Assembly: GCA_963726665.1 (NCBI GenBank)
Contig: CAVSDW010000009.1
Span: 72,903 to 136,902 of the forward strand
DNA from: RPQJ01 sp963726665
GTDB lineage: Bacteria; Pseudomonadota; Gammaproteobacteria; Steroidobacterales; Steroidobacteraceae
DNA: 64,000 nt
Reading direction: 5' to 3'
The notes beneath the pieces were generated by a model. The model was given only the letters and a program-made list of their open reading frames with translations. It made no database searches and was not told the DNA's origin. Shown one piece after another: positions 17,663-26,898 of this stretch (position 1 is the first letter of the stretch; each line of letters begins with the position of its first letter). Both the position numbers and the translations under genes were made by a program.

Positions 17663-19505
17663 TCAGTCCAGCTCGAACGCGGTTTCGTAATTCTGCTTCA
17701 GGCGCGGGTCCTGGTCGTCCTTGCGAAGCCAGCAGTTGCCAACGGCAAGCCGCTCGATCTCGGTGCCCATGAAGCAGCGAAACGCATCCTCGGGGGAGCC
17801 GACGATCGGTTCGCCACGCACGTTGAAACTGGTGTTCACGATCACCGGACAGCCCGTCAGCGCATGGAATGCCGATATGAGCGCGTAGTACCGGGGATTG
17901 GTGTCGCGGTGTACCGTCTGGATTCGAGCCGAGTAGTCCACGTGGGTCACCGCAGGGATGTCGGACCTCGGCACGTTGAGTTTCTCGATGCCGAACAAGG
18001 CTTCCTGCTCTGGCGTCATCGCCACGCGTCGGTTCTCCACCACGTCGGCCACGAGGAGCATGTACGGGCTGTCGTGGTCCAGTTCAAACCACTCGGCGAC
18101 GTGTTCCCGCAACACGGACGGGGCGAACGGGCGAAACGATTCGCGATACTTGACCTTCAGGTTCAACACCGACTGCATGGCCGCGGAGCGCGCGTCGCCG
18201 AGGATCGAGCGACCGCCCAGCGCGCGCGGCCCGAACTCCATCCGGCCCTGGAACCAGCCGAGCGCCTTGCCGTCGGCCAGGGCCTGCGCCGAGGCCTGGA
18301 CGATTTCCTCATCCGACATGACCTCGAATTTCGCGCCGGCCTCGGTGAGACGTGCCTCGATGTCTGCCTGCTTGAAAGCCGGGCCGAGATAGGCGCCTTT
18401 CATGCGGTCGCCGGCCGTTCATCGCCGGCCGCGGCCGGCCCAGGTGCAGATGGTTTGCGGCCAGCGCTGCGCCCAGCGCGCCACCCGCGTCTCCGGCGGC
18501 AGGCTGGATCCAGATGTCACGGAAAGCCCCGTCCCGCAGGACCTTGCCATTGGCGACGCAGTTGAGCGCCACGCCGCCAGCGAGGCAAAGGTTGCTGCTG
18601 CGCGCCTCCCTCGCAATGGACCTCGTGAGGCGCAGCACGACCTCCTCCGTCACGGCCTGGACGGACGCGGCGAGATCCATCTCGCGCTCGGTCAGTCGCT
18701 CAGCAGGCTTGCGCGGCGGCCCGCCGAAGAGCGCGTGGAAGCGCTCGTTCGTCATCGTGAGGCCGGTGCAGTAATCGAAATACTCCAGATTGAGCCTGAA
18801 GGTCCCGTCGCTCTTCAGGTCGAGCAGATGTTCGTAAATGGTCTGCGCGAACCTCGGCCGGCCATAGGGCGCAAGGCCCATGACCTTGTACTCGCCGGAA
18901 TTCACCTTGAAGCCGGTGTAATACGTGAAGGCCGAGTACAGCAGCCCGAGCGAGTGCGGGAAATGGATCTCCCTGTGAACCTCGAGCTGGTTGCCTCGTC
19001 CATGGGCGACGGACGTCGTCGCCCACTCGCCCACGCCGTCCATCGTCAGGACGACGGCCTCGTCGAACGGGGACGGAAAGAATGCACTGGCCGCGTGGGA
19101 GAGGTGGTGCTCCGAGAACACGAACCGATCCTGCAACTGCTTCCTCGGTATGCCGCCGAGCTCCGCCAGTTCGCGCGTGAGCATGTCGTGCAGGAACAGC
19201 TTCTCGCGCAGCCACACCGGAATGGCCATGCTGAAACTCTTGAAGCCGCGCGGGGCGAACGCGAGGTAGGTCTCGATGAGCCGCTCGAACTTGAGCAGCG
19301 GCTTGTCGTAGAAGGCAATCAGCTCGACCTGGTCAAGCCCGATGCCGGCCTCCCGCAGGCAGTATTCGACCGCGTGTTTCGGGAAGGCAGGATCGTGCTT
19401 CTTCCTGGTGAAACGCTCCTCCTGCGCCGCGGCCACGATCTCGCCGTCGTTCAGGATTGCCGCGGCACTGTCGTGGTAGAAAGCCGAGATTCCGAGCAGG
19501 TGCAT
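17663..19505 (-). pseudogene. NodU/CmcH-family carbamoyltransferase, split by one frameshift
   Basis: The N-terminal part (19505 down to about 18420) starts HLLGISAFYHDSAAAIL and carries the Kae1-like carbamoyl site with SEHHLSHAASAFF, TMDGVGEW and LAGGVALNCVANGK. The C-terminal part (about 18420 to 17663) continues in another frame with MKGAYLGPAF, GRMEFGPRALGGRSILGDAR and NTSFNVRGEPIV. Together they give a full-length enzyme of about 613 residues. The shift falls in a GGCCGGC-rich stretch at 18405-18425, so a sequencing indel is as likely as a real mutation. The family transfers carbamoyl from carbamoyl phosphate to a sugar or natural-product hydroxyl. The DUF5989 gene ends 5 bp upstream. 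Confidence 0.85.
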
Positions 19506-19510
19506 CGGGG

Positions 19511-19660
19511 CTAGAAGATCGTATAGATGAACGGCGCGATCGCCGAGCCCTTGGCGAGTATGAGGAGGCCGCCGAGCAGGAGCATCGTCAGCAATATGGG
19601 CAGGAGCCAGAATTTCTTCCTGACCCTCATGTAACGCCACAGTTCGGCGGGGAGACTCAT
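19511..19660 (-). CDS. DUF5989 family small membrane protein
   Basis: 49 residues, too short for usual length cut-offs. It reads MSLPAELWRYMRVRKKFW, then one hydrophobic helix (LLPILLTMLLLGGLLIL), then AKGSAIAPFIYTIF and a TAG stop. This matches my recollection of DUF5989 proteins: a basic RVRKKFW entry, a single transmembrane helix and a terminal GSAxAPFIYTxF. It sits between the SxtJ-like gene (33 bp upstream) and the carbamoyltransferase (5 bp downstream), the usual neighbourhood of the family. Function is unknown; a small membrane adaptor for the carbamoyltransferase is inference. Confidence 0.82.
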   Translation of the reverse strand: MSLPAELWRYMRVRKKFWLLPILLTMLLLGGLLILAKGSAIAPFIYTIF

Positions 19661-19693
19661 TGCAGCACTCCGGCAGCAGTTACGATTTCGCGA

Positions 19694-20113
19694 CTAGAAC
19701 TGATCCTTGAAGGTCTCGGGAGCCGGGCCCGGCGGGTTCCGCTCTATCCAGTAGCTGCTCGCATCTGGATCAAGGCGCAGCCTCAAGAGGTCCTTTCCCA
19801 ACGCCCGCATCAACCATCCCATCGGCGTGATCACCAGGAAGAACATGATCCCGAGCGCAATCGGGCTCACGACTCGATGCAGGAGCAGGCCGAACTTCAT
19901 CCAGAGACGGTTTAGTGGCGCCAGCACGGACGGGACGAGAAGCGCGGCCAGGAGAAAGATGCCGCTGAACCCGAACGCCCAGGTGCGCGGTGCCCTCCCG
20001 AGGATCAGCGGCAGCAGCCCGACCAGCGCGAAGAACGCTGCGAAAACGAACCCGAAGGATCGATTGGACGAGCCGCCGATGTCTTCCTCACGACTGTAAC
20101 TTTCGTGACCCAT
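19694..20113 (-). CDS. SxtJ-family membrane protein
   Basis: 139 residues. A polar start GHESYSREEDIGGSSNRSFG is followed by two adjacent hydrophobic hairpins (FVFAAFFALVGLLPLIL and FGFSGIFLLAALLVPSVLAPL) and a third helix, VVSPIALGIMFFLVITPMGWLM, ending in a short cytosolic tail. LNRLWMKFGLLLHRVVSPI is the family block. The name comes from the saxitoxin cluster, where it accompanies the carbamoyltransferase SxtI. Biochemical role unknown. It is the first gene of a three-gene minus-strand unit with DUF5989 and the carbamoyltransferase. Confidence 0.78.
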   Translation of the reverse strand: MGHESYSREEDIGGSSNRSFGFVFAAFFALVGLLPLILGRAPRTWAFGFSGIFLLAALLVPSVLAPLNRLWMKFGLLLHRVVSPIALGIMFFLVITPMGWLMRALGKDLLRLRLDPDASSYWIERNPPGPAPETFKDQF

Positions 20114-20411
20114 GCTTCTCGTCCATCAGCAATCAATCCCGCGGATCGCGAGAGCGTCGTTTCTCTACTTTACGCATAAGGTGTCCAAACGAGAAGCCTT
20201 TTCCAGTCAACAACTTGCGCTCGCATTCCTGGAAGCGCCCTGCAACCGGGTGCGATCCTTCCGGCAGACGAACTCATCAGTCGGTCCACCGCGCTTGAAG
20301 CAGCCACGGCTTTTCGCTAAACGGATAGCCGGCGACCGGCGGCTCGAATATATTTCCGGGCCGCCTTGCCTGCTTTCGCCCCCCCAAAACCTTCCGACGT
20401 GGAGTGTGCTC
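20114..20411. other. Divergent intergenic region
   Basis: About 300 bp between the SxtJ-like gene (minus) and a small secreted-protein gene (plus). It is clearly less GC-rich than its surroundings and must hold promoters for both sides. A GGAG at 20401-20404 is the ribosome site of the plus-strand gene. I see no small ORF or repeat I can support. Confidence 0.4.
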
Positions 20412-20750
20412 ATGACAAGATTCCGTATCGCCACCGTCTCGATGTCGATCATCGCCGCCCTGGCGTTGACCAGCAGCGTTCGCGCCGACACTGCCGAAGC
20501 GATGTGCCAGCTTGTAAAGGACGGCGACACCAAGAAGAACGCAACGGGACCCTGCACCTTCTCGCAGCGCCAGGGCTATGTGGACATCGATTTGCGGAAC
20601 GGCAGCAAGTTCAGCCTGGCTCCGACAGACAAGGCGAATCACTTCAAGGACGGGGAAGGCAACACGGTGGTTCGCACGGCGAGCGGCAACCAGCACGTCT
20701 ACAAGTGGCCCGACAAGAACAAGAAAATCATCGTGAAATTCACGGGATAA
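20412..20750 (+). CDS. Small secreted protein of unknown function
   Basis: 112 residues with a clear signal peptide (basic TRFR, hydrophobic IATVSMSIIAALALTSSV, cleavage after RAD or nearby). The mature part has two cysteines (MCQLVKDG and GPCTFSQ) that could form a disulfide, and is Lys/Asp-rich and probably beta-stranded (GYVDIDLRNGSKFSLAP, HVYKWPDKNKKIIVKF). I do not recognise a named family. It precedes a secreted BON-domain gene by about 100 bp, so both may be envelope or stress proteins. Confidence 0.65.
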   Translation: MTRFRIATVSMSIIAALALTSSVRADTAEAMCQLVKDGDTKKNATGPCTFSQRQGYVDIDLRNGSKFSLAPTDKANHFKDGEGNTVVRTASGNQHVYKWPDKNKKIIVKFTG

Positions 20751-20852
20751 GCGACGACCAGCGCACCCACCGGGGCGTTGGTTCGGCTAAGCTACATCCA
20801 CCGCCGGGGCCGTTTCAGCGCCGGACGGCACCCACCAAGCGAGGAGTTACCC

Positions 20853-21386
20853 ATGTTCAAGGTGAAATTGACGATTCTGGCCGCGCTTTCCTGCCTGGCA
20901 TTCGTCGCGCCCGCCTATGCCGACAAGACGACCGGCGAGACCGTAGACGACTCGGCGATCGCCACCTCGGTCAAGGCGAAGCTGATCGAGACGAAGGGCG
21001 TGTCGTCCACCGCCATCAACGTAGAAGTATCCAAGGGCGCGGTCTGTCTCGGCGGCTTCCTCGAGTCGCAGGCAGAGAAGAACGCGGCCATCGCTGCCGC
21101 GAAGTCCGTGAAGGGCGTGACCAGGGTCCATGACGGGCTCGTCGTCATCAAGAAGGATCGCTCGGCCGGGCAGGCCATCGACGACACGACGATCCAGGCG
21201 ACGCTCAAGTCGAAGCTGGCTGAAGAGGATGCCTCCAAGGCCTGGAGCATCAACACCGACGTCTACAACGGCCAGGTGCTGATGAGCGGCTTCATTCATG
21301 GCGAGAAGAGCCGCATCAAGGCTGGCGAGATCGCCCGGAGCATCAAGGGCGTCAAGACGGTCTACAACAAGATCGAGCTCGAATAG
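20853..21386 (+). CDS. Periplasmic protein with two BON domains
   Basis: 177 residues, signal peptide (MFKVKLTILAALSCLAFVAPAYA) and two BON units: about 30-95 (DSAIATSVKAKLIETKGV, GVTRVHDGLVVI) and about 105-175 (DDTTIQATLKSKLAEED, GVKTVYNKIELE). OsmY-type BON proteins bind membranes or assist envelope stability under osmotic stress. GAGGAG at 20841-20846 is the ribosome site and fixes the ATG at 20853. A strong hairpin follows the stop by about 55 bp. Confidence 0.85.
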   Translation: MFKVKLTILAALSCLAFVAPAYADKTTGETVDDSAIATSVKAKLIETKGVSSTAINVEVSKGAVCLGGFLESQAEKNAAIAAAKSVKGVTRVHDGLVVIKKDRSAGQAIDDTTIQATLKSKLAEEDASKAWSINTDVYNGQVLMSGFIHGEKSRIKAGEIARSIKGVKTVYNKIELE

Positions 21387-21440
21387 CGAACCGCCAGGCG
21401 CGGCCTCTCGGGGTCGCGGCCGAAGCAAGGGCTCCGACAG

Positions 21441-21478
21441 CGGGGTCGTCGGCATTGCCGGCGACCCCGGTTTCTTTG
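21441..21478 (+). terminator. Rho-independent terminator after the BON gene
   Basis: A 12-13 bp GC-rich stem (GGGGTCGTCGGC against GCCGGCGACCCC, one G-T wobble, loop ATT) is followed by GGTTTCTTT. It points away from the BON gene and precedes the convergent amrA gene. Confidence 0.65.
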
Positions 21479-21565
21479 GGCGCGAGCGAATCCTGACTTG
21501 CACAACATGCCCGCAGGGCGAGGGCCCTGCACCGGCAGCCGATTCAATGCCGGGTCGCCGTGCTG

Positions 21566-22180
21566 TCAGATCGCCTGGCCAGCGTCGAGCACTGCCGGGC
21601 ACTCCGCCGCCAGGATCTCGGTTTCGTAGCGCCAGACCTGGACGTCTGCCGCCCAGAAATCCGCACGTAGTCCCGCTTTTTCCTTCAGTCGGCGCAGGAA
21701 ATCGTGCGGACCGGCGACGTTCTCCCAGACCTTCGGCAGGAAGGTGGCCCTCATCCCACGCCACTCGAGCACCAGTCCGTCGCGTCCGGGGACCAGTTCG
21801 AGCAGCAACTGCTGCTCAGTGGCGACCACCATTCGCTCGCACGGCGTCAGCAACGATACCTCCAGGCTCGACCACCGCCACTCGCGCGCAGTCAGCGGCG
21901 GGAAGCGTGGGTCGCGGAACGCGCTGGCCTGGGCATTGCCCCAGACGTCCAGCAACAGCGGTCGTGCGGGCTCGAGCGTGCCGCAGCAGCCGCGGAGCTC
22001 GCCGTCGATCGTCAGCGTGACGAAGCTCGCGCGCGGTTCGCCAAGCGCGCCACGCAATTCGGCCGCCTGCGGTGGCGCAGCCTCGACGAGCCCCAGGTGG
22101 GCCTCGATGGAGGTCGCGGCAGCGCGCAGCACGGCTTGCCGCGCACCAGGATCAAGTTTCGTGGAGGGCATAGCTGGCAT
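21566..22180 (-). CDS. amrA: AmmeMemoRadiSam system protein A (AMMECR1 domain)
   Basis: 204 residues. The AMMECR1 fold shows ASFVTLTIDGELRGCCGTLEPARPL (family hallmark LRGCxG), AFRDPRFPPLTAREW and LVLEWRGMRATFLPKVWE. The biochemical role of the system is unknown; A, B and a radical SAM enzyme are recurrently neighbours. The start lies inside the 3' end of amrB (29-bp overlap; a second ATG nine bases in also overlaps), so translational coupling is likely. Confidence 0.88.
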   Translation of the reverse strand: MPAMPSTKLDPGARQAVLRAAATSIEAHLGLVEAAPPQAAELRGALGEPRASFVTLTIDGELRGCCGTLEPARPLLLDVWGNAQASAFRDPRFPPLTAREWRWSSLEVSLLTPCERMVVATEQQLLLELVPGRDGLVLEWRGMRATFLPKVWENVAGPHDFLRRLKEKAGLRADFWAADVQVWRYETEILAAECPAVLDAGQAI

Positions 22181-22967
22181 ACCCCACGACCCGCGAACGA
22201 TCGCCGGCAGTGTCGCCGGAATTGCGCTGGTCGAGCAGTTCGACGGTCAGGCCACGTCGGCGCGCGACCTGCATGAGCCCGTTGATCGCACATGCGCCGC
22301 AGGCCTGCTCGTCAGGCAGGTCACTGCGTCGAGCCACGATCGAACGCGTCGTCTCGGCATCGAGCTGCCGCGCTTGATTCCACGTGTGGTAGTGACTTAG
22401 ATCGGAGCTGACCAGCACCAGCGTGTCGGGCCCGCCCCAGGCTGCGTCGATCACGCGCGCCACCTGCTCGACTTCAGCGAAGCCGACAGTGATCGGCAGG
22501 ATGTCGAAATCGCCGAGCACCACCTGCAGGAACGGCAACTGCACCTCGAGCGAGTGTTCCGCGGCGTGCGCCGCATCGGAGATCGCGACCAGCCCGAGTT
22601 CGCGCAGCCGCTCGCGACCGGCCACGTCGACCGGCACATCGCCGAGCGGCGTGGCGAAACAGTCGACTGACGGCACCGCGAGACCGCGTATCGGCACGCG
22701 ATGGCTCGGCCCGATCATAACCACGTGACGGATGCTCGCGGACCCGTCGCGCAGCCGCCGATAGGCAAAACCGGCAACAGGCCCGGAATACTGGTATCCG
22801 GCGTGCGGCACGATGAGCGCCTTCGGCGGACCCGACACGGATTGCGGCGAAGACGCATCCACATAGCCGCTCACGTCGTGTCGCAACTCATTCGCATTCG
22901 CGGGATAGAAGAGCCCCGCCACCGCGGGCGGCCGTATCCTTGATTTATCACTGTCCAGGCTCAACAT
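22152..22967 (-). CDS. amrB: AmmeMemoRadiSam system protein B (MEMO1 family)
   Basis: 271 residues. IRPPAVAGLFYPANANEL opens the Memo fold; IVPHAGYQYSGPVAGFAYRRL, IGPSHRVPI, EHSLEVQLPFLQ and LVSSDLSHYHTW carry the histidines and aspartate equivalent to the extradiol-dioxygenase-like metal pocket of Memo. The ATG at 22967 is chosen because family homology begins at LSLDSDKSRIRPP. It diverges from the radical SAM gene across 77 bp and is followed by overlapping amrA. Confidence 0.88.
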   Translation of the reverse strand: MLSLDSDKSRIRPPAVAGLFYPANANELRHDVSGYVDASSPQSVSGPPKALIVPHAGYQYSGPVAGFAYRRLRDGSASIRHVVMIGPSHRVPIRGLAVPSVDCFATPLGDVPVDVAGRERLRELGLVAISDAAHAAEHSLEVQLPFLQVVLGDFDILPITVGFAEVEQVARVIDAAWGGPDTLVLVSSDLSHYHTWNQARQLDAETTRSIVARRSDLPDEQACGACAINGLMQVARRRGLTVELLDQRNSGDTAGDRSRVVGYASYALHET

Positions 22968-23044
22968 CTTGGTTCCGTGGCAGTTCGAATACCTCCCTAA
23001 TGTGGTGACGCACCGGGGCGAAACCAATATCCCGCTCGAGGACG

Positions 23045-24145
23045 ATGGGCGTCAATCGTATGAATAGCGACCTCTCCCCCACCCCCACGCGCTACTGGAC
23101 GCGCCTCGATGACGGACGCGTGCAATGCGACGTCTGTCCACGCCTCTGCCGGCTGCACGAGGGCCAGCGCGGGCTGTGCTTCGTGCGGGGCCGCGAGCGC
23201 GACGGCATCGAACTGTACACATACGGGCGGTCCAGCGGATTCTGCGTGGACCCGATCGAGAAAAAGCCGCTGAACCACTTCCTGCCCGGCTCCTCGGTGC
23301 TTTCGTTCGGAACCGCAGGCTGCAACCTGGCCTGCAAGTTCTGCCAGAACTGGGACATGAGCAAGTCGCGCGAGATGGACACGCTCGCGGACTCGGCCTC
23401 GCCGCGCGAGCTGGCGGCAACCGCGACCCGGCTCGGCTGCGCCAGCGTGGCGTTCACCTACAACGACCCGACCGTCTTCATGGAATACGCCATAGACGTC
23501 GCGGACGCCTGCCATGACGCCGGCGTGCGCACCGTGGCGGTCACCGCCGGTTACATCTGCCCGGAGCCGCGGGCCGAGTTCTTTGCGTCGATCGACGCCG
23601 CCAACGTCGACCTCAAGGCATTCACCGAGCGCTTCTACCGGAAGATCTGCGGCGCCGAGCTGGCGCCAGTGCTCGACACGCTCGTCTACCTGAAGCATGA
23701 GACGCGGGTCTGGCTCGAAATCACCACGCTTTTGATCCCGGGCGAGAACGACTCGGACGCCGAGATCGACGAAATGACGCAGTGGATCCGTGACAAGCTC
23801 GGCCCCGACGTGCCATTGCACTTCTCGGCGTTCCACCCCGACTGGAAGATGAGCGACCACCCCCCGACGCCTGCCGCCACGCTCACGCGTGCGCGCGATA
23901 TCGCGATGCGAAACGGATTGCGGTACGTCTATACGGGAAACGTTCACGACCGTGCCGGCGGCAGCACCTGGTGCCATCGCTGCCACGCGCTGCTGATCGA
24001 GCGCGACTGGTTCGAGCTCGGCCACTGGGGCCTCACGGCCGAAGGCTGTTGCGCGGCGTGCGGCGAGAAACTGCCCGGTGTGTTCGCGCCCCGGCCCGGC
24101 ACCTGGGGATCCAAACGCCTGCCGGTACGCCTGCACCGCGCCTGA
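23045..24145 (+). CDS. amrS: AmmeMemoRadiSam system radical SAM enzyme
   Basis: 366 residues. The cluster-binding motif is CNLACKFC (CxxxCxxC). Upstream CDVCPRLCRLHEGQRGLC is a cysteine-rich N-terminal element shared with PflA-like activases; downstream SVAFTYNDPTVF, VDLKAFTERFYR and TTLLIPGENDS are SAM-barrel blocks. C-terminal cysteines CHRCH and CCAACG suggest an extra metal or Fe-S site. The reaction is unknown; glycyl-radical-activase-like chemistry is only a resemblance. ATG at 23045, with an alternative ATG at 23060. Confidence 0.88.
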   Translation: MGVNRMNSDLSPTPTRYWTRLDDGRVQCDVCPRLCRLHEGQRGLCFVRGRERDGIELYTYGRSSGFCVDPIEKKPLNHFLPGSSVLSFGTAGCNLACKFCQNWDMSKSREMDTLADSASPRELAATATRLGCASVAFTYNDPTVFMEYAIDVADACHDAGVRTVAVTAGYICPEPRAEFFASIDAANVDLKAFTERFYRKICGAELAPVLDTLVYLKHETRVWLEITTLLIPGENDSDAEIDEMTQWIRDKLGPDVPLHFSAFHPDWKMSDHPPTPAATLTRARDIAMRNGLRYVYTGNVHDRAGGSTWCHRCHALLIERDWFELGHWGLTAEGCCAACGEKLPGVFAPRPGTWGSKRLPVRLHRA

Positions 24146-24159
24146 CGCCGCCGCGGCGC

Positions 24160-24732
24160 TCAAAGCCGCGTGATCAGCTCGAAGCCCGACCCGCCGCGTT
24201 CAAGGTCGCGGTCCCTGCGCTCCCTCATCCGATCGTGCAGCGCGCGCCGCTGCAAACCCAGCCAGTCCTCGCGAGAGACAGCCTTGTGCGATCCGGCTGC
24301 GGCGCGCCTCGCGGCCTCTTCCCTGCGGAACTCGTCGAATTCCTCGTAGCTCTCCAGTTCGTGCCGCAATTCGCCCAGCACGAGCTCGAGCATGATCGCG
24401 TCGTCGACGAGGCCCAGGACCGGCACGTCGTCGGGCACGAGGTCGTGCGACTCGGCGACATAGGCGAGCCCCTCCAGGACGCGGCTGCGCTCGGGCTGCG
24501 GCAGCTGCCATTCCTCGTCCTCGAGCATGCCGACCAGGGCCTTGACCTTGCCCAGTCGTTTCGCGACGAAAGGCGAGTGCGTGCCCGATGCCAGGCGCGC
24601 CACGGCACGGCGCGCGGCGGCCGCAGTTTCCTCGGGCGTACATTCGGCGGCGCGTGCCCGCGAGCGATGCATCACGGACCGGAAGTGATCGAGCTCCGGG
24701 TCGGAGATTTCGATTGTCACGGTCAACGGCAT
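24160..24732 (-). CDS. DUF1232/YkvA-like protein
   Basis: 190 residues. VPDDVPVLGLVDDAIMLELVL matches the short DUF1232 signature (D..P..G..DD). Around it the protein is helical and charged, with an Arg/Glu-rich C-terminus and no signal peptide. Proteobacterial relatives often follow exbD. It is the last gene of the tonB-exbB-exbD unit, 15 bp downstream of exbD. Function unknown. Confidence 0.65.
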   Translation of the reverse strand: MPLTVTIEISDPELDHFRSVMHRSRARAAECTPEETAAAARRAVARLASGTHSPFVAKRLGKVKALVGMLEDEEWQLPQPERSRVLEGLAYVAESHDLVPDDVPVLGLVDDAIMLELVLGELRHELESYEEFDEFRREEAARRAAAGSHKAVSREDWLGLQRRALHDRMRERRDRDLERGGSGFELITRL

Positions 24733-24747
24733 GCGTGTCTCCAGCTG

Positions 24748-25191
<444 letters not shown>

Positions 25192-25204
25192 TCTCCGATC
25201 GTGA

Positions 25205-25942
25205 TCAGGCTGCCTTCTTGGCGTGCGCGCGGTGGTGGTCCATCGACGACGGCACCCGGGCGCCCGTGGTCAGGTACGCGAGCAGGTCCTCGGCGAAGGC
25301 GTGGAAGCTGGCGATGATCACCCGGTTGCTGCGCACGAGCAGGTTGTAGCCGAGCACCGCCGGCACCGCGACCGCGAGGCCGAGCGCCGTCATGATCAGC
25401 GCCTCGCCCACCGGGCCCGCCACCTGGTCGAGCGAGGTTTCACCCGTTGCGCCGATCCGCACCAGCGCGTGGAAGATCCCCCAGACCGTGCCGAACAGGC
25501 CGACGAACGGCGCGGTGCTGCCGACGGTGGCGAGGAACGTGAGTCCCGTCTCCAGGCGCTCCATCTCGCGATTGATCGCGCTGCGCAGCGCGCGGTCGAG
25601 GAATTCCGCGCGGTGCAGGGTGCCCGCGAGCCGGTCCTCGGTGAGCTGGTCGTGGTGATTCATCGCGAACTCGGCGTCGAGCGCGATCTTCGAGAAGGGC
25701 TCCCAGTCCGGCTGCTGCTCGAGGAACGGGATGGCCTGGTCCGTCGGGGTCTTCCAGAACGAAGACACCACGTGGTTCGAGCGCGTACGGATGCGCGCGA
25801 CCCGCACGAACTTGATGACCATGAAATACCACGAGACGACGGACATGAACACCAGCAGCCCGAAGACGAACACCCCGATGGCATCCGTTTCCCTCAGGAA
25901 GTTGGCGAAACTCATGGTCGTCAGGGCTTCAGTGGGGTGCAT
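25205..25942 (-). CDS. exbB: ExbB/TolQ/MotA-family proton channel
   Basis: 245 residues with three membrane helices: IGVFVFGLLVFMSVVSWYFMVIKFV near the N-terminus, then LTFLATVGSTAPFVGLFGTVWGIFHAL and VGEALIMTALGLAVAVPAVLGYNLLVR, both highly conserved in the family. It forms the pentameric pore around ExbD. GGGAG about 7 bases before the ATG at 25942 supports that start over the in-frame ATG at 25915. The gaps to tonB (12 bp) and exbD (13 bp) indicate one operon. Confidence 0.9.
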   Translation of the reverse strand: MHPTEALTTMSFANFLRETDAIGVFVFGLLVFMSVVSWYFMVIKFVRVARIRTRSNHVVSSFWKTPTDQAIPFLEQQPDWEPFSKIALDAEFAMNHHDQLTEDRLAGTLHRAEFLDRALRSAINREMERLETGLTFLATVGSTAPFVGLFGTVWGIFHALVRIGATGETSLDQVAGPVGEALIMTALGLAVAVPAVLGYNLLVRSNRVIIASFHAFAEDLLAYLTTGARVPSSMDHHRAHAKKAA

Positions 25943-25954
25943 GTCGAGCTCCCT

Positions 25955-26602
25955 TCAATTGATCAGCTTGAATTCGATCGGTACGACGGCCCACGCGCGC
26001 GCCGGCAGGCCGTTGCGCATGGCAGGCACGAAGATCCAGTCGCGCACGGCGGTCAACGCCGCTTCATCGAGGGCCGAGTCACCGCTCGACTTCGCGAGCG
26101 TGATTTCCTGGGGCGAGCCGTCTTCGCCCACCAGTACGCGGACCTTGACCACGCCCTCGGTACCCGCCCGCAGGCACCGTGGCGGGTAGATCGGAGGCTT
26201 CATGCGCAGCAGCGCGACTTTCGTATGCGTGATCGGCTCGTCGCGCGCCTGCCCGCCGGCGCCATCCACTTCCGCTCCGGGCGGGCTCGGCGGGCCCGGC
26301 TCGCCTTCGAGCAGCTCGTCGCCCATCGCGTATTTCTTCACCTGCGTGTCGGGCGGGACGGGGTTCGTGGTCGGGGTGTCCACGAGGATCGGTACCGGTC
26401 GCGTCTTGCGCGGCGCTGTCTTGACCTCGTCCTGCTGGCCCCCGACGGGTTCGGGTTCCTCCGCGCGCGGCAGCGGGGGCGGCGGCAACCGCTCGAGGCT
26501 GACCTGGAAGAGTGGAGGCGCATCGGAGGAAGTGTCCGGAGGACGCGCGGTGAGCAGGCCCACGATGCCCGCTGCGTGCAATGTCGCGACCGACAGCAGC
26601 AC
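25955..26602 (-). CDS. tonB: TonB-family energy transducer, N-terminus probably displaced by a frameshift
   Basis: 215 residues from a GTG. A hydrophobic LLSVATLHAAGIVGLL anchor, a Pro-rich periplasmic spacer (PPPPLPRAEEPEPV, PPSPPGAEV) and a C-terminal TonB domain (PPIYPPRCLRAGTEGVVKVRVLV, ALTAVRDWIFVPAMRNG) are present. An ATG at 26657 in another frame encodes RIDRYIHDERLTWSAGL, the usual cytosolic N-terminus of this subgroup. Joining both frames near 26605 restores a complete anchor, so one base is probably missing or extra. It delivers energy to outer-membrane receptors; no receptor gene lies in the window. Confidence 0.8.
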   Translation of the reverse strand: MLLSVATLHAAGIVGLLTARPPDTSSDAPPLFQVSLERLPPPPLPRAEEPEPVGGQQDEVKTAPRKTRPVPILVDTPTTNPVPPDTQVKKYAMGDELLEGEPGPPSPPGAEVDGAGGQARDEPITHTKVALLRMKPPIYPPRCLRAGTEGVVKVRVLVGEDGSPQEITLAKSSGDSALDEAALTAVRDWIFVPAMRNGLPARAWAVVPIEFKLIN

Positions 26603-26898
26603 GCAAGCCAGCGCTCCAGGTGAGGCGCTCGTCGTGGATGTAGCGATCGATCCTCATAGGCTGTCGCGACGGCGCAGTCTGTCGACGAGGCGAATCCCCA
26701 TGTCGCAATCTAAGGCAGTCGCGGCCATCCGGGCGCATCGCCGGGCAGCGATATGTACCTAATTCAGCAGGCATTTTCCTCGACGCGGCCTGACCGCAAG
26801 CGCGTCCGGATGGGCCGCGGATGGTCAGCCGGCGCGTGGCGCACCTACGGCTGCACCGCGTCAGCCGGCGAGCGCGAACCCGTCATGCGGGAATGGAC

